DNA from: Mesorhizobium australicum WSM2073
GTDB lineage: Bacteria; Pseudomonadota; Alphaproteobacteria; Rhizobiales; Rhizobiaceae
Direction of reading: 5' to 3'
Length of the DNA: 64,000 nt
Assembly (NCBI RefSeq): GCF_000230995.2
Contig: NC_019973.1
Location: 5,408,001 to 5,472,000 of the forward strand
The position numbers were made by a program, and so were the translations under genes. The notes under the pieces were generated by a model. That model was not told the origin of the DNA. It did not search any database and worked only from the letters and a program-made list of their open reading frames with translations. Numbering within the stretch: the first letter of the stretch is position 1; every line of letters begins with the position of its first letter. Positions 8,492-17,622 of this stretch are shown piece by piece.

Positions 8492-9292
8492 ATGAGCGAG
8501 GCAGCGGAAAGGCAGGGCAAGGAGACCTGTGTCCCGGTCCTGACGGCAAGCAACGTCGTCAGGCGGTTCGGCGGACTTGTCGCCGTCAACAATGTCTCGT
8601 TTCATGTCAAAGCGGGCGAAATCCTCGGCCTGATCGGACCCAACGGGGCCGGCAAGACGACCATGTTCGACCTGCTCGCAGGCAGCATCCTGCCGACCAG
8701 CGGCGACATCCTTCTCAACGGCACGCGCGTCTCCGGCGAAGCCGCTCATTTGCGCATCGGCCGAGGGCTCGGCCGCACCTTCCAGATCCCGCGCCCGCTG
8801 CCCAATCTGACGCTGATCGAAAACATCATGCTCGCGGCACAGGGCCAAGCCGGCGAAAAGCTGCTGGCTAACTTCCTCACGCCGTGGCGGGTGGCGGCAC
8901 AGGAAAAAGCCGCCCGGACGAAAGCCCTCGAGCTGCTCGAACTCGTCACCCTCAGCCATCTCGCCCATGAGCCGGCGCGCGTGCTGTCCGGCGGCCAGCG
9001 CAAGCTGCTCGAACTTGCCCGGGTCATGATGGCCGACCCGGCGATCATCCTGCTTGACGAACCCGCCGCCGGCGTCAACGCGACGCTGCTCGAAGTCATC
9101 ATCGACCGCATCCGCGACATCAACGCGCGCGGCATCACCTTCCTGCTGATCGAGCACAACATCGACATGGTGACGCGGCTCTGCCACCGCGTCCTTGTAA
9201 TGGCGAGCGGCCAACTGCTGAGCGAAGGCACGGCAGAAGAGGTCGCGCGCGACCCGCGCGTCATCGAGGCCTATCTCGGAGGCACCGCATGA
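8492..9292 (+). CDS. livG: Liv-type ABC transporter ATP-binding protein
   Basis: ATPase of a branched-chain amino acid/amide-type importer; 266 residues. Walker A is GPNGAGKTT near residue 50, the signature is LSGGQRKLLELARV and Walker B IILLDEPAAGVN, the last being typical of LivG. The insertion between Walker A and the signature and the RTFQIPRPL stretch also mark LivG. A TTG just before would add one codon; ATG at 8492 is preferred. First gene of a five-gene plus-strand operon with ATGA overlaps throughout, driven by the promoter shared with the GntR gene. Confidence 0.93.
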   Translation: MSEAAERQGKETCVPVLTASNVVRRFGGLVAVNNVSFHVKAGEILGLIGPNGAGKTTMFDLLAGSILPTSGDILLNGTRVSGEAAHLRIGRGLGRTFQIPRPLPNLTLIENIMLAAQGQAGEKLLANFLTPWRVAAQEKAARTKALELLELVTLSHLAHEPARVLSGGQRKLLELARVMMADPAIILLDEPAAGVNATLLEVIIDRIRDINARGITFLLIEHNIDMVTRLCHRVLVMASGQLLSEGTAEEVARDPRVIEAYLGGTA

Positions 9293-10038
9293 GCGAGACC
9301 GTCCTCGATGTACGCGACCTCGAAGCCGGCTATGAGCCCGGCGTGCCGATCGTGCGCGGCGCCTCGATCACCGTCGACAGAGGCGAGATCGTCGTCGTGC
9401 TCGGCCCCAACGGCGCTGGCAAGTCGAGCTTCATCAAGGCGATCGCCGGCCTCGTGCCGATCACCGGCGGCACGGTGCTGCTGGACGGCAGGGACATCAC
9501 CGCCGCGCCCGCCCACACCATGGTGCGGCTTGGCCTCGCCTTCGTGCCGCAGACCGAGAACATCTTTCCGCTGATGTCGGTGGAGGACAATCTCAAGGTG
9601 TCCTGCGGCATCCTCGAGCGGCGCGACATCCCGGCTCGCATCGAGGAAATGTACGCCGCCTTCCCCGACCTTGTCCGCCAGCGCCGCACCGCCGCCGGCA
9701 ATCTGTCGGGAGGCCAGCGGCAGATGCTTGCCGTGGCGCGGGCGCTGATCGTCCATCCCAAGGTGCTGGTGCTGGACGAGCCGTCCGCCGGCCTGTCGCC
9801 GAAGTTCGTCGCGATGGTATTCGAGATGCTGGCCGGCATCCGCAAGTCCGGAGTCACCATCCTTTTGGTCGAGCAGAATGCCAAGGCAGCGCTTGCCATC
9901 GGCGACCGCGCCTATGTGCTGGCCGAAGGCAAGGACCGGCACGAAGGCATAGCCTCCGAATTGTGGAACGACCCTGTCGTCGCCGAACTCTATCTTGGCC
10001 AGCGCCCTTCTCACGTAGGTAAGGGAGGCGCGGCATGA
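9289..10038 (+). CDS. livF: Liv-type ABC transporter ATP-binding protein
   Basis: Second ATPase of the importer, 249 residues. Walker A GPNGAGKSSF, signature LSGGQRQMLAVARAL, Walker B LVLDEPSAGLSP and H-loop VEQNAKAAL are all present; the VEQN-AL form is characteristic of LivF. It pairs with LivG to power the LivHM channel. Start overlaps livG and stop overlaps livH by four bases. Confidence 0.93.
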   Translation: MSETVLDVRDLEAGYEPGVPIVRGASITVDRGEIVVVLGPNGAGKSSFIKAIAGLVPITGGTVLLDGRDITAAPAHTMVRLGLAFVPQTENIFPLMSVEDNLKVSCGILERRDIPARIEEMYAAFPDLVRQRRTAAGNLSGGQRQMLAVARALIVHPKVLVLDEPSAGLSPKFVAMVFEMLAGIRKSGVTILLVEQNAKAALAIGDRAYVLAEGKDRHEGIASELWNDPVVAELYLGQRPSHVGKGGAA

Positions 10039-10943
10039 GCCTGCAATTCATCGTCGACGGATTGCTGACCGGCTCGATGATCGGCCTCGGCGCCATCGGC
10101 GTGACGCTCACCTATTCGATCCTGCGTTTCTCCAACTTCGCCCATGGCGACTTCATGGCCTGGGGCACCTATGCGACGCTGGCCGTGGTCAGTGCCATCG
10201 GTGCGATGTTCGGCAAGGTGGCGCCGATTGGGCCGCTGTCCTTCGGCTGGCCGCTTCTTGTTGCCCTGATCGTCGGCATGGCATTCACCGCCTTGCTCGC
10301 ACTGCTGCTCGACAAGATCCTGTTTTCGCGGTTGCGATCGCAGGGCCAGGCGATCATCGTGGTGATGGCGAGCTTCGGTGCCTCGATGGCGCTACGCAGC
10401 CTGCTCGAATTCATCTTCACCTCACGGCCGACCTATTTCAGCCGGGCGATCCAGATCGCCATGCCGGTCGGCTTCGGCATCCGCATCACGCCCGACCAGA
10501 TCGCATTGCTCGTGTTGACCGCCATACTCGTGCTCGGCGTGCATCTGTTGATGACGCGCACGCAGACTGGCCGCGCCATGCAGGCCTTGAGCCAGAACGC
10601 GGCACTGGCCCGCGTCGTCGGGATCGACGTTGCCAGCGTGGTGCGGGTGACGTGGATCATCGGCGGCGCGCTCGCCTGCGTGGCTGGCGTGATGATCGGC
10701 ATCCTGGTGCAGATCCGCCCGTTCATGGGCTTCGACATGCTGCTGCCGATGTTCGCCGCCGCCATCCTCGGCGGCATCGGCAGCATCCCGGGCGCGGTGC
10801 TCGGCGGCCTGATCATCGGTCTCGCCGAAGCCGGCGCGGTGCAGCTGATCGGCGCCGAATGGCGCGCCGCCGTTTCCTTCATCATCCTGATGGCCGTGCT
10901 GTTCGTGCGGCCGATCGGCCTTTTCGGAGTTCGGGAAAGATGA
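10035..10943 (+). CDS. livH: Liv-type ABC transporter permease
   Basis: Membrane subunit of the importer, 302 residues with about eight hydrophobic segments. It begins with the family-typical IVDGLLTGSMIGLGAIGVTL and the FSNFAHGDFMAWG motif, and has a late FAAAILGGIGSIPGAVLGG loop seen in LivH proteins. Overlaps livF and livM by four bases. Confidence 0.93.
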   Translation: MSLQFIVDGLLTGSMIGLGAIGVTLTYSILRFSNFAHGDFMAWGTYATLAVVSAIGAMFGKVAPIGPLSFGWPLLVALIVGMAFTALLALLLDKILFSRLRSQGQAIIVVMASFGASMALRSLLEFIFTSRPTYFSRAIQIAMPVGFGIRITPDQIALLVLTAILVLGVHLLMTRTQTGRAMQALSQNAALARVVGIDVASVVRVTWIIGGALACVAGVMIGILVQIRPFMGFDMLLPMFAAAILGGIGSIPGAVLGGLIIGLAEAGAVQLIGAEWRAAVSFIILMAVLFVRPIGLFGVRER

Positions 10944-11923
10944 TCGATCTGGTCGGATACGGCGCCTTCTTCCTGACCACGGCGCTGATCTTCTCACTGG
11001 TCACGCTGGGGCTCAACCTGCAATGGGGCCTGACCGGCCTGTTCAATGTCGGCCTGGCGGGCTTCGTCGCCATCGGTGCCTACACCTCGGCGCTGCTGAC
11101 GACACCGGACGATCCCGCGCGGCTCGGCGGCTTTGGCCTGCCCATCCTCGCCGGCTGGGTGGGTGCCATGATCGTTGGCGGCATTGCGGCCGCGCTTACC
11201 GGCATGGCGACGTTGCGTCTTAGATCCGACTATCTGGCGATCACCACCTTCGGCGTGGCCGTCGTCGTGCAATTGGTCGCACTCAACGCGCAGAAACTGA
11301 CTGGCGGACCGTTCGGCGTCGGCTTCATCCCGCGCCCCTTCGGCGGCCTGGCGGAGACGCCGCTGCTGTTCAACCTGTCGAACCTCGCCGTCGTCTGCGC
11401 TGTGACGCTGATTGCCTATCTCGCCTTGGAACACCTGTCGCGCAGCCCCTGGGGGCGTGTGCTGAAGGCGCTGCGGGAGGACGAGCGGGCCGCGATTTCG
11501 CTGGGCAAGAGCGCGCGCTTCTACCGCGTCCAGGCGTTTGCCGTCGGCGGCGCCATCATGGCGCTGGCCGGCGCGCTGCAGGCGCATTTCACCGGCTTCA
11601 TCGCGCCGGACAATTACCTGCCGATCCTCACCTTTCAGGTCTGGGTGATGCTGATCGTAGGGGGCTCGGGCAGCAATCTCGGCGCGGTCATCGGCAGTGT
11701 CCTGGTCTGGGGGATTTGGGCCGGATCGGGCACGCTGACCAGCGTGTTCTTCCCGCCCGAGCAGCAGGCGCGCGCCGCTTCGCTGCAGATCGTCGCCATC
11801 GGCGTGATGCTCTGCGTGATCCTGCTGATGCGGCCGAACGGATTGTTCGGCGACAGGCCGCTGCGGACGCGCTTCGGCAAGCGCACGCGGATCGCGACGG
11901 ACAAAAGCAGTTCCGGTTCATGA
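10940..11923 (+). CDS. livM: Liv-type ABC transporter permease
   Basis: Second membrane subunit, 327 residues. LNLQWGLTGLFNVGLAGF near the N-terminus and the loop LRLRSDYLAITTFGVA are LivM hallmarks, as is VGGSGSNLGAVIGS near the C-terminus. I start it at the ATG overlapping the livH stop; the open frame runs farther upstream only inside livH. The stop overlaps the start of the FAD oxidoreductase gene, linking transport with catabolism. Confidence 0.93.
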   Translation: MIDLVGYGAFFLTTALIFSLVTLGLNLQWGLTGLFNVGLAGFVAIGAYTSALLTTPDDPARLGGFGLPILAGWVGAMIVGGIAAALTGMATLRLRSDYLAITTFGVAVVVQLVALNAQKLTGGPFGVGFIPRPFGGLAETPLLFNLSNLAVVCAVTLIAYLALEHLSRSPWGRVLKALREDERAAISLGKSARFYRVQAFAVGGAIMALAGALQAHFTGFIAPDNYLPILTFQVWVMLIVGGSGSNLGAVIGSVLVWGIWAGSGTLTSVFFPPEQQARAASLQIVAIGVMLCVILLMRPNGLFGDRPLRTRFGKRTRIATDKSSSGS

Positions 11924-13224
11924 ATTCCCTGATCCGGCAGAGTGCGAACGGCACTTCGCTTTGGCATGCCATCAGCCGCGATCGCCGCAAGCGGCCTGCG
12001 CTGAGTGGCAACCTCGATGTCGACCTTGCCATTGTCGGCGGCGGATTTTCTGGCCTTTCAACCGCATTGCACGCCGCCGGAAAAGGACTTTCCATCGCCG
12101 TTCTCGAAGCCGAGATCATCGCCTGGGGCGCGACCGGCAGGAATGCCGGTTTCGTCGTGCCGAACTTCGCCAGGATGGACCCCGGCAGCATCCTCGCGCA
12201 TCTCGGCGCCGAGCGCGGCGAACGCCTCATCGATTTTGCCGCCGGCAGTGCCGACCTCGTCTTCGGCTTGATCCGGCGGCACGGCATCGACTGCGACGCG
12301 GTGCAGAACGGATGGATCCAGCCGGCGCACTCGCCGGCGGCCCTGGAGAAGGTCAAATCCCGCGCGGACCAATGGGCGCGGCGCGGCCGGCCTGTCGTAA
12401 CCCTGGATCGGCAAGAGGTCGAAGCGCTGACCGGCGCACGCGGCTATGTCGGTGGCTGGATGGATCGTTCCAGCGGCGTGCTCAATCCGGTCGCCTATGC
12501 GCGGGGGCTCGCCGATGCGGCGGAGAAGGCCGGCGCGAAGATTTTCGAGCACACGCCGGTCACCTCGATCGATCGCGTCGCCGATGGTTGGGCACTTCAA
12601 ACACGGTTGGGCCTGGTACGCGCGGCCAAGGTGCTGATCGCTACCAACGCCTATGGCGGGTCGCTCGATCCGTTGCTGCGGCGAACCTATATTCCGCTGA
12701 AGGTCTTCCAGATCGCGACCGCGCCCCTGCCGCATGAAATCCGAACGCGTCTGCTGCCTGGCGGACAAGGCGTCGGCGACACCAGGCGCAACCTCTTCAC
12801 CTTTCGCTTCGACGCCGACAACCGGCTGATCAGCGGCGGCATGCATATTCTTGGCGCCGGCGCCGATACGCGCGTGCCGCAAACAATCTGGCGACGGCTC
12901 GGCCGGCAGCTCGACCTGCCTGATTTGCCCCCCCTTGCCTACAGCTGGTCGGGGATGGCGGCGGTCGAACCGGATTTCCTGCCGCATCTCCTGGACCTCG
13001 GACCGGGGCTGATTGCCGGTCGCGCCTGCAATGGACGCGGCATCGCCATGACCACGGCGATGGGCAAGGTGCTGGCCGACTGGGCCGCTGGAGCCGAAGC
13101 GCGTGATGTGCCGGTGCCCTTCGCACCGCCGGCGCCAATTCCGTTCCATGCCCTGCTGCGGCACGCGCCCAACATGCTGCTCGGCTGGAGCATCCTGCGC
13201 GACCGGATGGACGAGACGGCTTAG
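11920..13224 (+). CDS. FAD-dependent amino acid oxidase-like oxidoreductase (DAO family)
   Basis: 434-residue flavoenzyme of the DAO fold, as in D-amino acid, glycine/sarcosine and gamma-glutamylputrescine oxidases. The dinucleotide-binding motif IVGGGFSGLSTALHAAG begins near residue 38 (GGGFSG 40-45); an ATG motif WGATGRNAGFVVP follows, typical of the PuuB/OrdL-like branch. The C-terminal GRACNGRGIAMTTAMGKVLADW closes the FAD site. It is the last gene of the liv operon (ATGA overlap), so it probably oxidises the imported amine or amino acid. Whether it uses oxygen or a quinone is not visible. It converges on the second GntR gene. Confidence 0.85.
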   Translation: MNSLIRQSANGTSLWHAISRDRRKRPALSGNLDVDLAIVGGGFSGLSTALHAAGKGLSIAVLEAEIIAWGATGRNAGFVVPNFARMDPGSILAHLGAERGERLIDFAAGSADLVFGLIRRHGIDCDAVQNGWIQPAHSPAALEKVKSRADQWARRGRPVVTLDRQEVEALTGARGYVGGWMDRSSGVLNPVAYARGLADAAEKAGAKIFEHTPVTSIDRVADGWALQTRLGLVRAAKVLIATNAYGGSLDPLLRRTYIPLKVFQIATAPLPHEIRTRLLPGGQGVGDTRRNLFTFRFDADNRLISGGMHILGAGADTRVPQTIWRRLGRQLDLPDLPPLAYSWSGMAAVEPDFLPHLLDLGPGLIAGRACNGRGIAMTTAMGKVLADWAAGAEARDVPVPFAPPAPIPFHALLRHAPNMLLGWSILRDRMDETA

Positions 13225-13241
13225 GCCGACCGAGCCTGCGG

Positions 13242-13898
13242 TCAGTGCGCCATGTGAAGATTGTCGCAGAGGACCGCGGCCGCCACGGAGATATCCTCTT
13301 CAAGGGAAGCCCGAACGGCCGGGCCGTTGCGCTGTTCCAGCGCGGCGACGATCCCGCGGTGTGCGTCATTGGATTGCGGAATGTAGCGATCGGCCCGCAT
13401 CAGGAGCTTGAGATAGGGTCCGACGCGCCCCCAGAGATCGCGGATCATGTTCAAGAGGATCGGCGCGCCGGCGTGCTCATAAATAGCAAAATGGAAGGCT
13501 TCGTTCAGGGCCAGATAGGCCGTGGCGTCCTGCGCCTCGATGGCCCGCTGCATGTCGCCGAGCGCGGCTTGGATGTCGGCCAGCCCGCTTTCAGTCATCC
13601 GTGACGTGGCCATCTCGCCTGCCAGTCCCTCGACGGCGATGCGGATGCGGGTCAGTTCCGAGAAGGCGGGCGCGGAGAGCAAGGGCACGATGATCGAGCG
13701 GTTGTTCTGCATTTCCAGAAGTCGCTCGGCGACCAGTCTTTGCAGCGCCTCGCGGATCGGCGTCGTCGAAATGCCAAAGCTCTCGGCAAGCTTGCGGATG
13801 ACCAGTATCTGGCCCGGGCTGAAGCCGCCCGAGATCAACTCCTGCTTGAGCGCGCCGTAGGCCCGGTCATTGAGGGTTTGATGCTCGAGCTTCAGCAT
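13242..13898 (-). CDS. GntR-family transcriptional regulator, FCD subfamily
   Basis: 218-residue regulator: winged HTH at about residues 8-75 (AYGALKQELISGGFSPGQ and ISTTPIREALQRLVAERLLE), then an FCD domain with YLALNEAFHFAIYEHAG and a C-terminal SNDAHRGIVAALEQRN helix. It is the last gene of the M20-kinase-aminotransferase operon, 15 bases after the aminotransferase. It likely controls that operon by feedback, and a candidate operator is upstream of the first gene at 17599-17622. Confidence 0.9.
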   Translation of the reverse strand: MLKLEHQTLNDRAYGALKQELISGGFSPGQILVIRKLAESFGISTTPIREALQRLVAERLLEMQNNRSIIVPLLSAPAFSELTRIRIAVEGLAGEMATSRMTESGLADIQAALGDMQRAIEAQDATAYLALNEAFHFAIYEHAGAPILLNMIRDLWGRVGPYLKLLMRADRYIPQSNDAHRGIVAALEQRNGPAVRASLEEDISVAAAVLCDNLHMAH

Positions 13899-13913
13899 GC
13901 GTGCCCGCTCAGC

Positions 13914-15215
13914 TCACCAGTTCGACAGTGCGCGATCGAGCGCCTCGGCCAGCTGCTCGGCATTGTCCCTGGCAAAGGGCAGTGGCGGCCTGATCTTCAG
14001 CACATTGCCGCGTGGACCGCACGACGAGATCAGCACGCCGTCCTCGCGCATGGCTTCAACGACGGATGAAGTCTTGGCAGCAGCAGTGGCCTCATCCTCC
14101 GCCATCAGCTCGACGCCGAAATAGAGGCCGTTGTGCCTGACATCGGCGACCATGCCGTGCCGGCTCTGCAAGGCGGCCAGCAATTCTCCTGTATAGGCGC
14201 CAACCGTCCGCGCGTTTTCGATCAGCCCCTCGCCCTCGATCACATCGAGCACGGCGATGCCGACCGCGGCGGCGACCGGATTGCCGCCGAAAGTGTTGAA
14301 GTAGCCGGTGTTCGAACCGAACGAGCTCACCAGCTGCGGCCGCACGATCACCGCGCCCATCGGATGCCCGTCGCCGATCGGCTTGCCCATGGTGACGATG
14401 TCAGGCGCGAGGCCATAGTTGGCGAAGCCCCACATGCCCTGGCCAAGCCGGCCGAAACCGGACTGGACCTCGTCGGCAATGACGATGCCGCCGGCCTTCC
14501 TGACATGATCGGCCGCATCGCGCATGACGGAAGCGTCGGGGAAGAAGATGCCGTCGCTGGAAAAGGCGGAATCGAGCAGCAGCGCCGCCGGGCGGATATT
14601 TTGCGCCCGCATATCCTCGATAGCGGCGGCGACATTTCTGGCGAAATCATGCGCGGCGCGGCCGCCGTCGCGGAACGTGTCCGGCGCTGCCACGGCCCGA
14701 TGCCGGGCGGGCACGCCCGCTGCCCCGACCGCAGCCGGCGACAGCTGTGCTGTCGCGATGGTCGCGCCGTGGTAGGCGAAGTCGGTGATGATCACGCCGG
14801 TGTTGCCGGTCGAGTGCTGGGCGATGCGGATGGCGAGATCGTTGGCCTCGCTGCCGGTGCAAGTGAACATGGCATGGCCGAGACGGGGGGGAAGCGTGCC
14901 GAGCAGCCTTTCCGCGTAGTCGAGAATGATCTCGCTGAGATAGCGCGTGTGCGTGTTGAGCGTGGCGGCCTGCCCAGATAGCGCCTCCACGACGCGCGGA
15001 TGGCAGTGTCCGACGGAGGCGACGTTGTTATAGGCGTCGAGGTATTTTCGGCCTTGGGCATCGTAGAGCCAGACACCGCTGCCACGCACCAGATGGATGG
15101 GGCTGCGGTAGAAGGCGCGATAGGTTGGCCCGAGCAATCTGGCGCGGCGTTCGAGCAGCGCTTGCTCGGATGCCGCCGAGTCGACATTTGCAGGATGTGG
15201 CGAGGACAGGGACAC
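13914..15215 (-). CDS. Class III PLP enzyme, phospho-lyase-like aminotransferase family
   Basis: 433-residue fold-type I PLP enzyme of the class III aminotransferase family. The Schiff-base lysine is Lys278 in MGKPIGDGHPMG; that GKPIG-GHP form is typical of the subgroup holding ethanolamine-phosphate phospho-lyase and 5-phosphohydroxy-L-lysine phospho-lyase, which eliminate phosphate and ammonia rather than transaminate. IADEVQSGFGRLG, with the PLP-ring aspartate, is also seen. The GTG start has a GGAG ribosome site. It lies five bases after an APH-fold kinase gene, matching the hydroxylysine kinase plus phospho-lyase pair known in animals and, as fusions, in bacteria. The phospho-lyase assignment is inference; an ordinary omega-transaminase is the alternative. 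Confidence 0.8.
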   Translation of the reverse strand: MSLSSPHPANVDSAASEQALLERRARLLGPTYRAFYRSPIHLVRGSGVWLYDAQGRKYLDAYNNVASVGHCHPRVVEALSGQAATLNTHTRYLSEIILDYAERLLGTLPPRLGHAMFTCTGSEANDLAIRIAQHSTGNTGVIITDFAYHGATIATAQLSPAAVGAAGVPARHRAVAAPDTFRDGGRAAHDFARNVAAAIEDMRAQNIRPAALLLDSAFSSDGIFFPDASVMRDAADHVRKAGGIVIADEVQSGFGRLGQGMWGFANYGLAPDIVTMGKPIGDGHPMGAVIVRPQLVSSFGSNTGYFNTFGGNPVAAAVGIAVLDVIEGEGLIENARTVGAYTGELLAALQSRHGMVADVRHNGLYFGVELMAEDEATAAAKTSSVVEAMREDGVLISSCGPRGNVLKIRPPLPFARDNAEQLAEALDRALSNW

Positions 15216-15220
15216 GGCAT

Positions 15221-16279
15221 CTACTCCGGCTTGGAATGGTCGAGAAAATAGCGGCGGGCGTCCGCGGACGACAGTCCGTCCAGCCGCTCAAGCGAGGCCC
15301 AGACCTCGGTGATGAGGCGCAGGACATAGTCGCGCTTGGCCGGAAAACGCTCGGCCTGCCAGCTGGCGATGTTGGCGATGAGTGCGAGGCGGGCACGAAT
15401 GAGGTGAAAGAGGATGCCAAGTTCTTCGATCTCGAGCGGCTGCACGGACTGATAGCCGGCGACGAAGCGCGCGGCGGGCGCCAGCGGATGACCTTCGGCC
15501 GGCCAGCGATAGACGGCCCCGATGGCGAGATCGCAGATCAGCGGCGAATGGATCATGTCGCCGAAATCGAGGATGCCGTTGACCATTTCCGGTCGCGAAG
15601 CGTCCATCACCACATTGTAGGAGTTCATGTCGTTGTGGACGATCTGGGCGCGCAGCCCGGGAATAACCGGCGCCGCGTGCTCCTCGTAGGCGTCGATGGC
15701 GCGCTCGACCATGGCGCGATGGCCGGCATCGACGATATGCGCCAGCATCGGCCGCGTCTTGGCGACCTTGCGGATGTCCCACAAAAGGTCACTGCCGGCG
15801 GCCGGATGGAAGAAGCCGCGAAGCGCCCGGCCAAGCCGGGCGAGGAAGATGCCGAGATTGCGATCCTGTGCCGATGAGGTGAGCGAGCGCGAAAGCAGCT
15901 GTCCCGGCAGATAGGTGACGAGCCGCACGATGCGCGGCGCCGATCCGCCGATGCCGACCATGAACTGCGCTTCGCCTTCGAGGCTCTTGCGCACCGAGGG
16001 AACCGGCAAAGCCGGGTCGACCGTCAGTATATGGTCGAGCGCCTTGTTCTGGAAATCGGTGAAATCAGCCTCTTCCGCCGGATGCGAGACCTTCAGGACA
16101 AATTCACCCTCGCCTTCTGTCTGGATGTGAAAATTGTGGTCGCGTTCGCCTGGCAGCGTGCGCGCGCTGCCAGTGAGCCCATAGTGGCGACGCAACAGGG
16201 CAAGCGCCTCGGCGATCGAGACGTCGGGCGCATCGTCCGCGAGCGTCTCGCCGAAAGCATCCGATACGGCCGCGTTCAT
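15221..16279 (-). CDS. APH-fold kinase, hydroxylysine-kinase-like
   Basis: 352-residue member of the aminoglycoside phosphotransferase / choline kinase fold. The catalytic loop is VHNDMNSYNVV with His215, Asp217 and Asn222; the metal-binding aspartates are in LDFGDM (Asp238 to Asp241). The N-terminal lobe carries GERDHNFHIQ and the strand-lysine FVLKVSHP. The start ATG overlaps the M20 gene stop (ATGA); an in-frame extension of twelve codons upstream was rejected. With the adjacent phospho-lyase-type PLP enzyme, a role in phosphorylating a hydroxyl on an amino alcohol or hydroxyamino acid is likely. Homoserine-kinase type II is a less favoured alternative, since no threonine genes are near. 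Confidence 0.8.
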   Translation of the reverse strand: MNAAVSDAFGETLADDAPDVSIAEALALLRRHYGLTGSARTLPGERDHNFHIQTEGEGEFVLKVSHPAEEADFTDFQNKALDHILTVDPALPVPSVRKSLEGEAQFMVGIGGSAPRIVRLVTYLPGQLLSRSLTSSAQDRNLGIFLARLGRALRGFFHPAAGSDLLWDIRKVAKTRPMLAHIVDAGHRAMVERAIDAYEEHAAPVIPGLRAQIVHNDMNSYNVVMDASRPEMVNGILDFGDMIHSPLICDLAIGAVYRWPAEGHPLAPAARFVAGYQSVQPLEIEELGILFHLIRARLALIANIASWQAERFPAKRDYVLRLITEVWASLERLDGLSSADARRYFLDHSKPE

Positions 16280-17577
16280 GGCCTGACCTCGGCATCGATG
16301 GGTTCGAGGCCGCACCAGTCGGCGATGAAGAGCGCAATGGTCTGGGTGACCTTGCGCACGGAATCGAGATCGACAGCCTCGTCATAGCCATGCGGCATGC
16401 GGCAGATCGGGCCGTAGACGATTGCCGGCGTGTCGGCATAAAGGCCGAAGAAGCGCGCATCGGTGGTGGCCGAGGTGACATGTTCCGTCAACGGCTCACC
16501 CCACACGGCGGTGTGGCTGCGGCGCAGCACGGCTTCCATCTCGTCGGCGCCTTCCAGCACATAGCCCTCGGCCATGAAGCCGTTATAGGTCATCCTGGGC
16601 GGGCGATTGGCGAGGAACGGATCGGCGCGGGCGGCATCGGCGATGCAGGCCTCGAGTTCGGCCCTGGCGTCCTCGAGCTTCTGGCCGGGATAGGTCGCGA
16701 CCCGCATCTCGAAGACGCAGCGGGCGGGAACGCTCGATGTCCATTCGCCGCCTTGGATCTTGCCGAGGTTGAATCGGATCGGGTGCGGGTGATTACAGAA
16801 ATGCCTGTCGTCAACCTTTCTGGCATTCCAGACGATTTCGAGTTGCTTCAGCGCCTGGATGATGAGAAACGCCTTCTCGATGGCATTGGCGCCGGCGGAA
16901 AAGGCGCCCGACGCGTGCTGCGGATCGCCGTCGACCTCGACCTTGAACCAGATCGGCCCAACCTGCGCCCGCATCAATCTTGGTTCCAGCGGTTCGGGAA
17001 TGAAGGCGGCGTCGGCGCGATAACCGCGCTGCAGGCAAGCGAGCGCACCATTGCCGGTGCACTCCTCCTCGACCACCGACTGCAGGAACACTTTCGCCGC
17101 AGGCTGATAGCCGAGGCCGCGCAAGGCGGCCAACGCATAGAGACAGGCCGACAGGCCCGCCTTCATGTCGCCGGCGCCACGGCCATGCATCCAGCCATCC
17201 TCGATCGCCGGATCGTAGGGATCTCGCACCCAGCGGTCGAGCGGTCCGGTCGGTACCACATCGATATGGCCGTTGAGGATCAGCGAGCGACCGGTGACGT
17301 TTTTCGGCGTGTGGGTGGCGACGACGTTGAACGCGTCATCGTAGGAAACCGCTACGGGCGAGAATCCAGGCAGGTCGCGGATCGCATCGACATCGACACG
17401 CCACATATCGACCGCATAGCCATTGGCTTCATAAGCAGCCGCCATGAAGGATTGCGCGGCGTGTTCCTCACCGCGCTGCGAGGGAAAGCGTACGAGGTCC
17501 GCCAGGAAGGCGAGCTGGCGGTCAAAGCCCTCGTCGACCGCCCGCAAGATGGCCTCGTCCGCAATTCGTTCAGGCAT
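16276..17577 (-). CDS. M20 family deacylase/peptidase, ArgE/DapE type
   Basis: 433-residue zinc hydrolase of the M20 family, which removes acyl groups from N-acyl amino acids or cleaves small amides. Metal-binding motifs are visible: NGHIDVVPTG (His and catalytic Asp), HGRGAGDMKAG (bridging Asp) and VVEEECTGNGA (catalytic Glu, metal Glu). I chose ATG 17577, preceded by AGCGGAAT; the frame is open to 17793 but without family similarity. It heads the operon with the kinase and phospho-lyase-type enzyme, suggesting that it frees an N-acylated amino compound before phosphorylation. Confidence 0.87.
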   Translation of the reverse strand: MPERIADEAILRAVDEGFDRQLAFLADLVRFPSQRGEEHAAQSFMAAAYEANGYAVDMWRVDVDAIRDLPGFSPVAVSYDDAFNVVATHTPKNVTGRSLILNGHIDVVPTGPLDRWVRDPYDPAIEDGWMHGRGAGDMKAGLSACLYALAALRGLGYQPAAKVFLQSVVEEECTGNGALACLQRGYRADAAFIPEPLEPRLMRAQVGPIWFKVEVDGDPQHASGAFSAGANAIEKAFLIIQALKQLEIVWNARKVDDRHFCNHPHPIRFNLGKIQGGEWTSSVPARCVFEMRVATYPGQKLEDARAELEACIADAARADPFLANRPPRMTYNGFMAEGYVLEGADEMEAVLRRSHTAVWGEPLTEHVTSATTDARFFGLYADTPAIVYGPICRMPHGYDEAVDLDSVRKVTQTIALFIADWCGLEPIDAEVRP

Positions 17578-17598
17578 GATATTCCGCTTCTCTATGGA

Positions 17599-17622
17599 TG
17601 GTGTATCATATCTCATATGCCA
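17599..17622. promoter_or_regulatory. Candidate GntR operator upstream of the M20 operon
   Basis: An imperfect 24-bp dyad, with arms TGG..TAT and ATA..CCA, sits 22 bases before the M20 start in an otherwise non-coding 178-base interval shared with the divergent GNAT gene. TGGTGTATCA is near the TGGT-N2-ACCA-type half-sites of FCD GntR regulators. The call rests on position and partial symmetry only. Confidence 0.3.
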
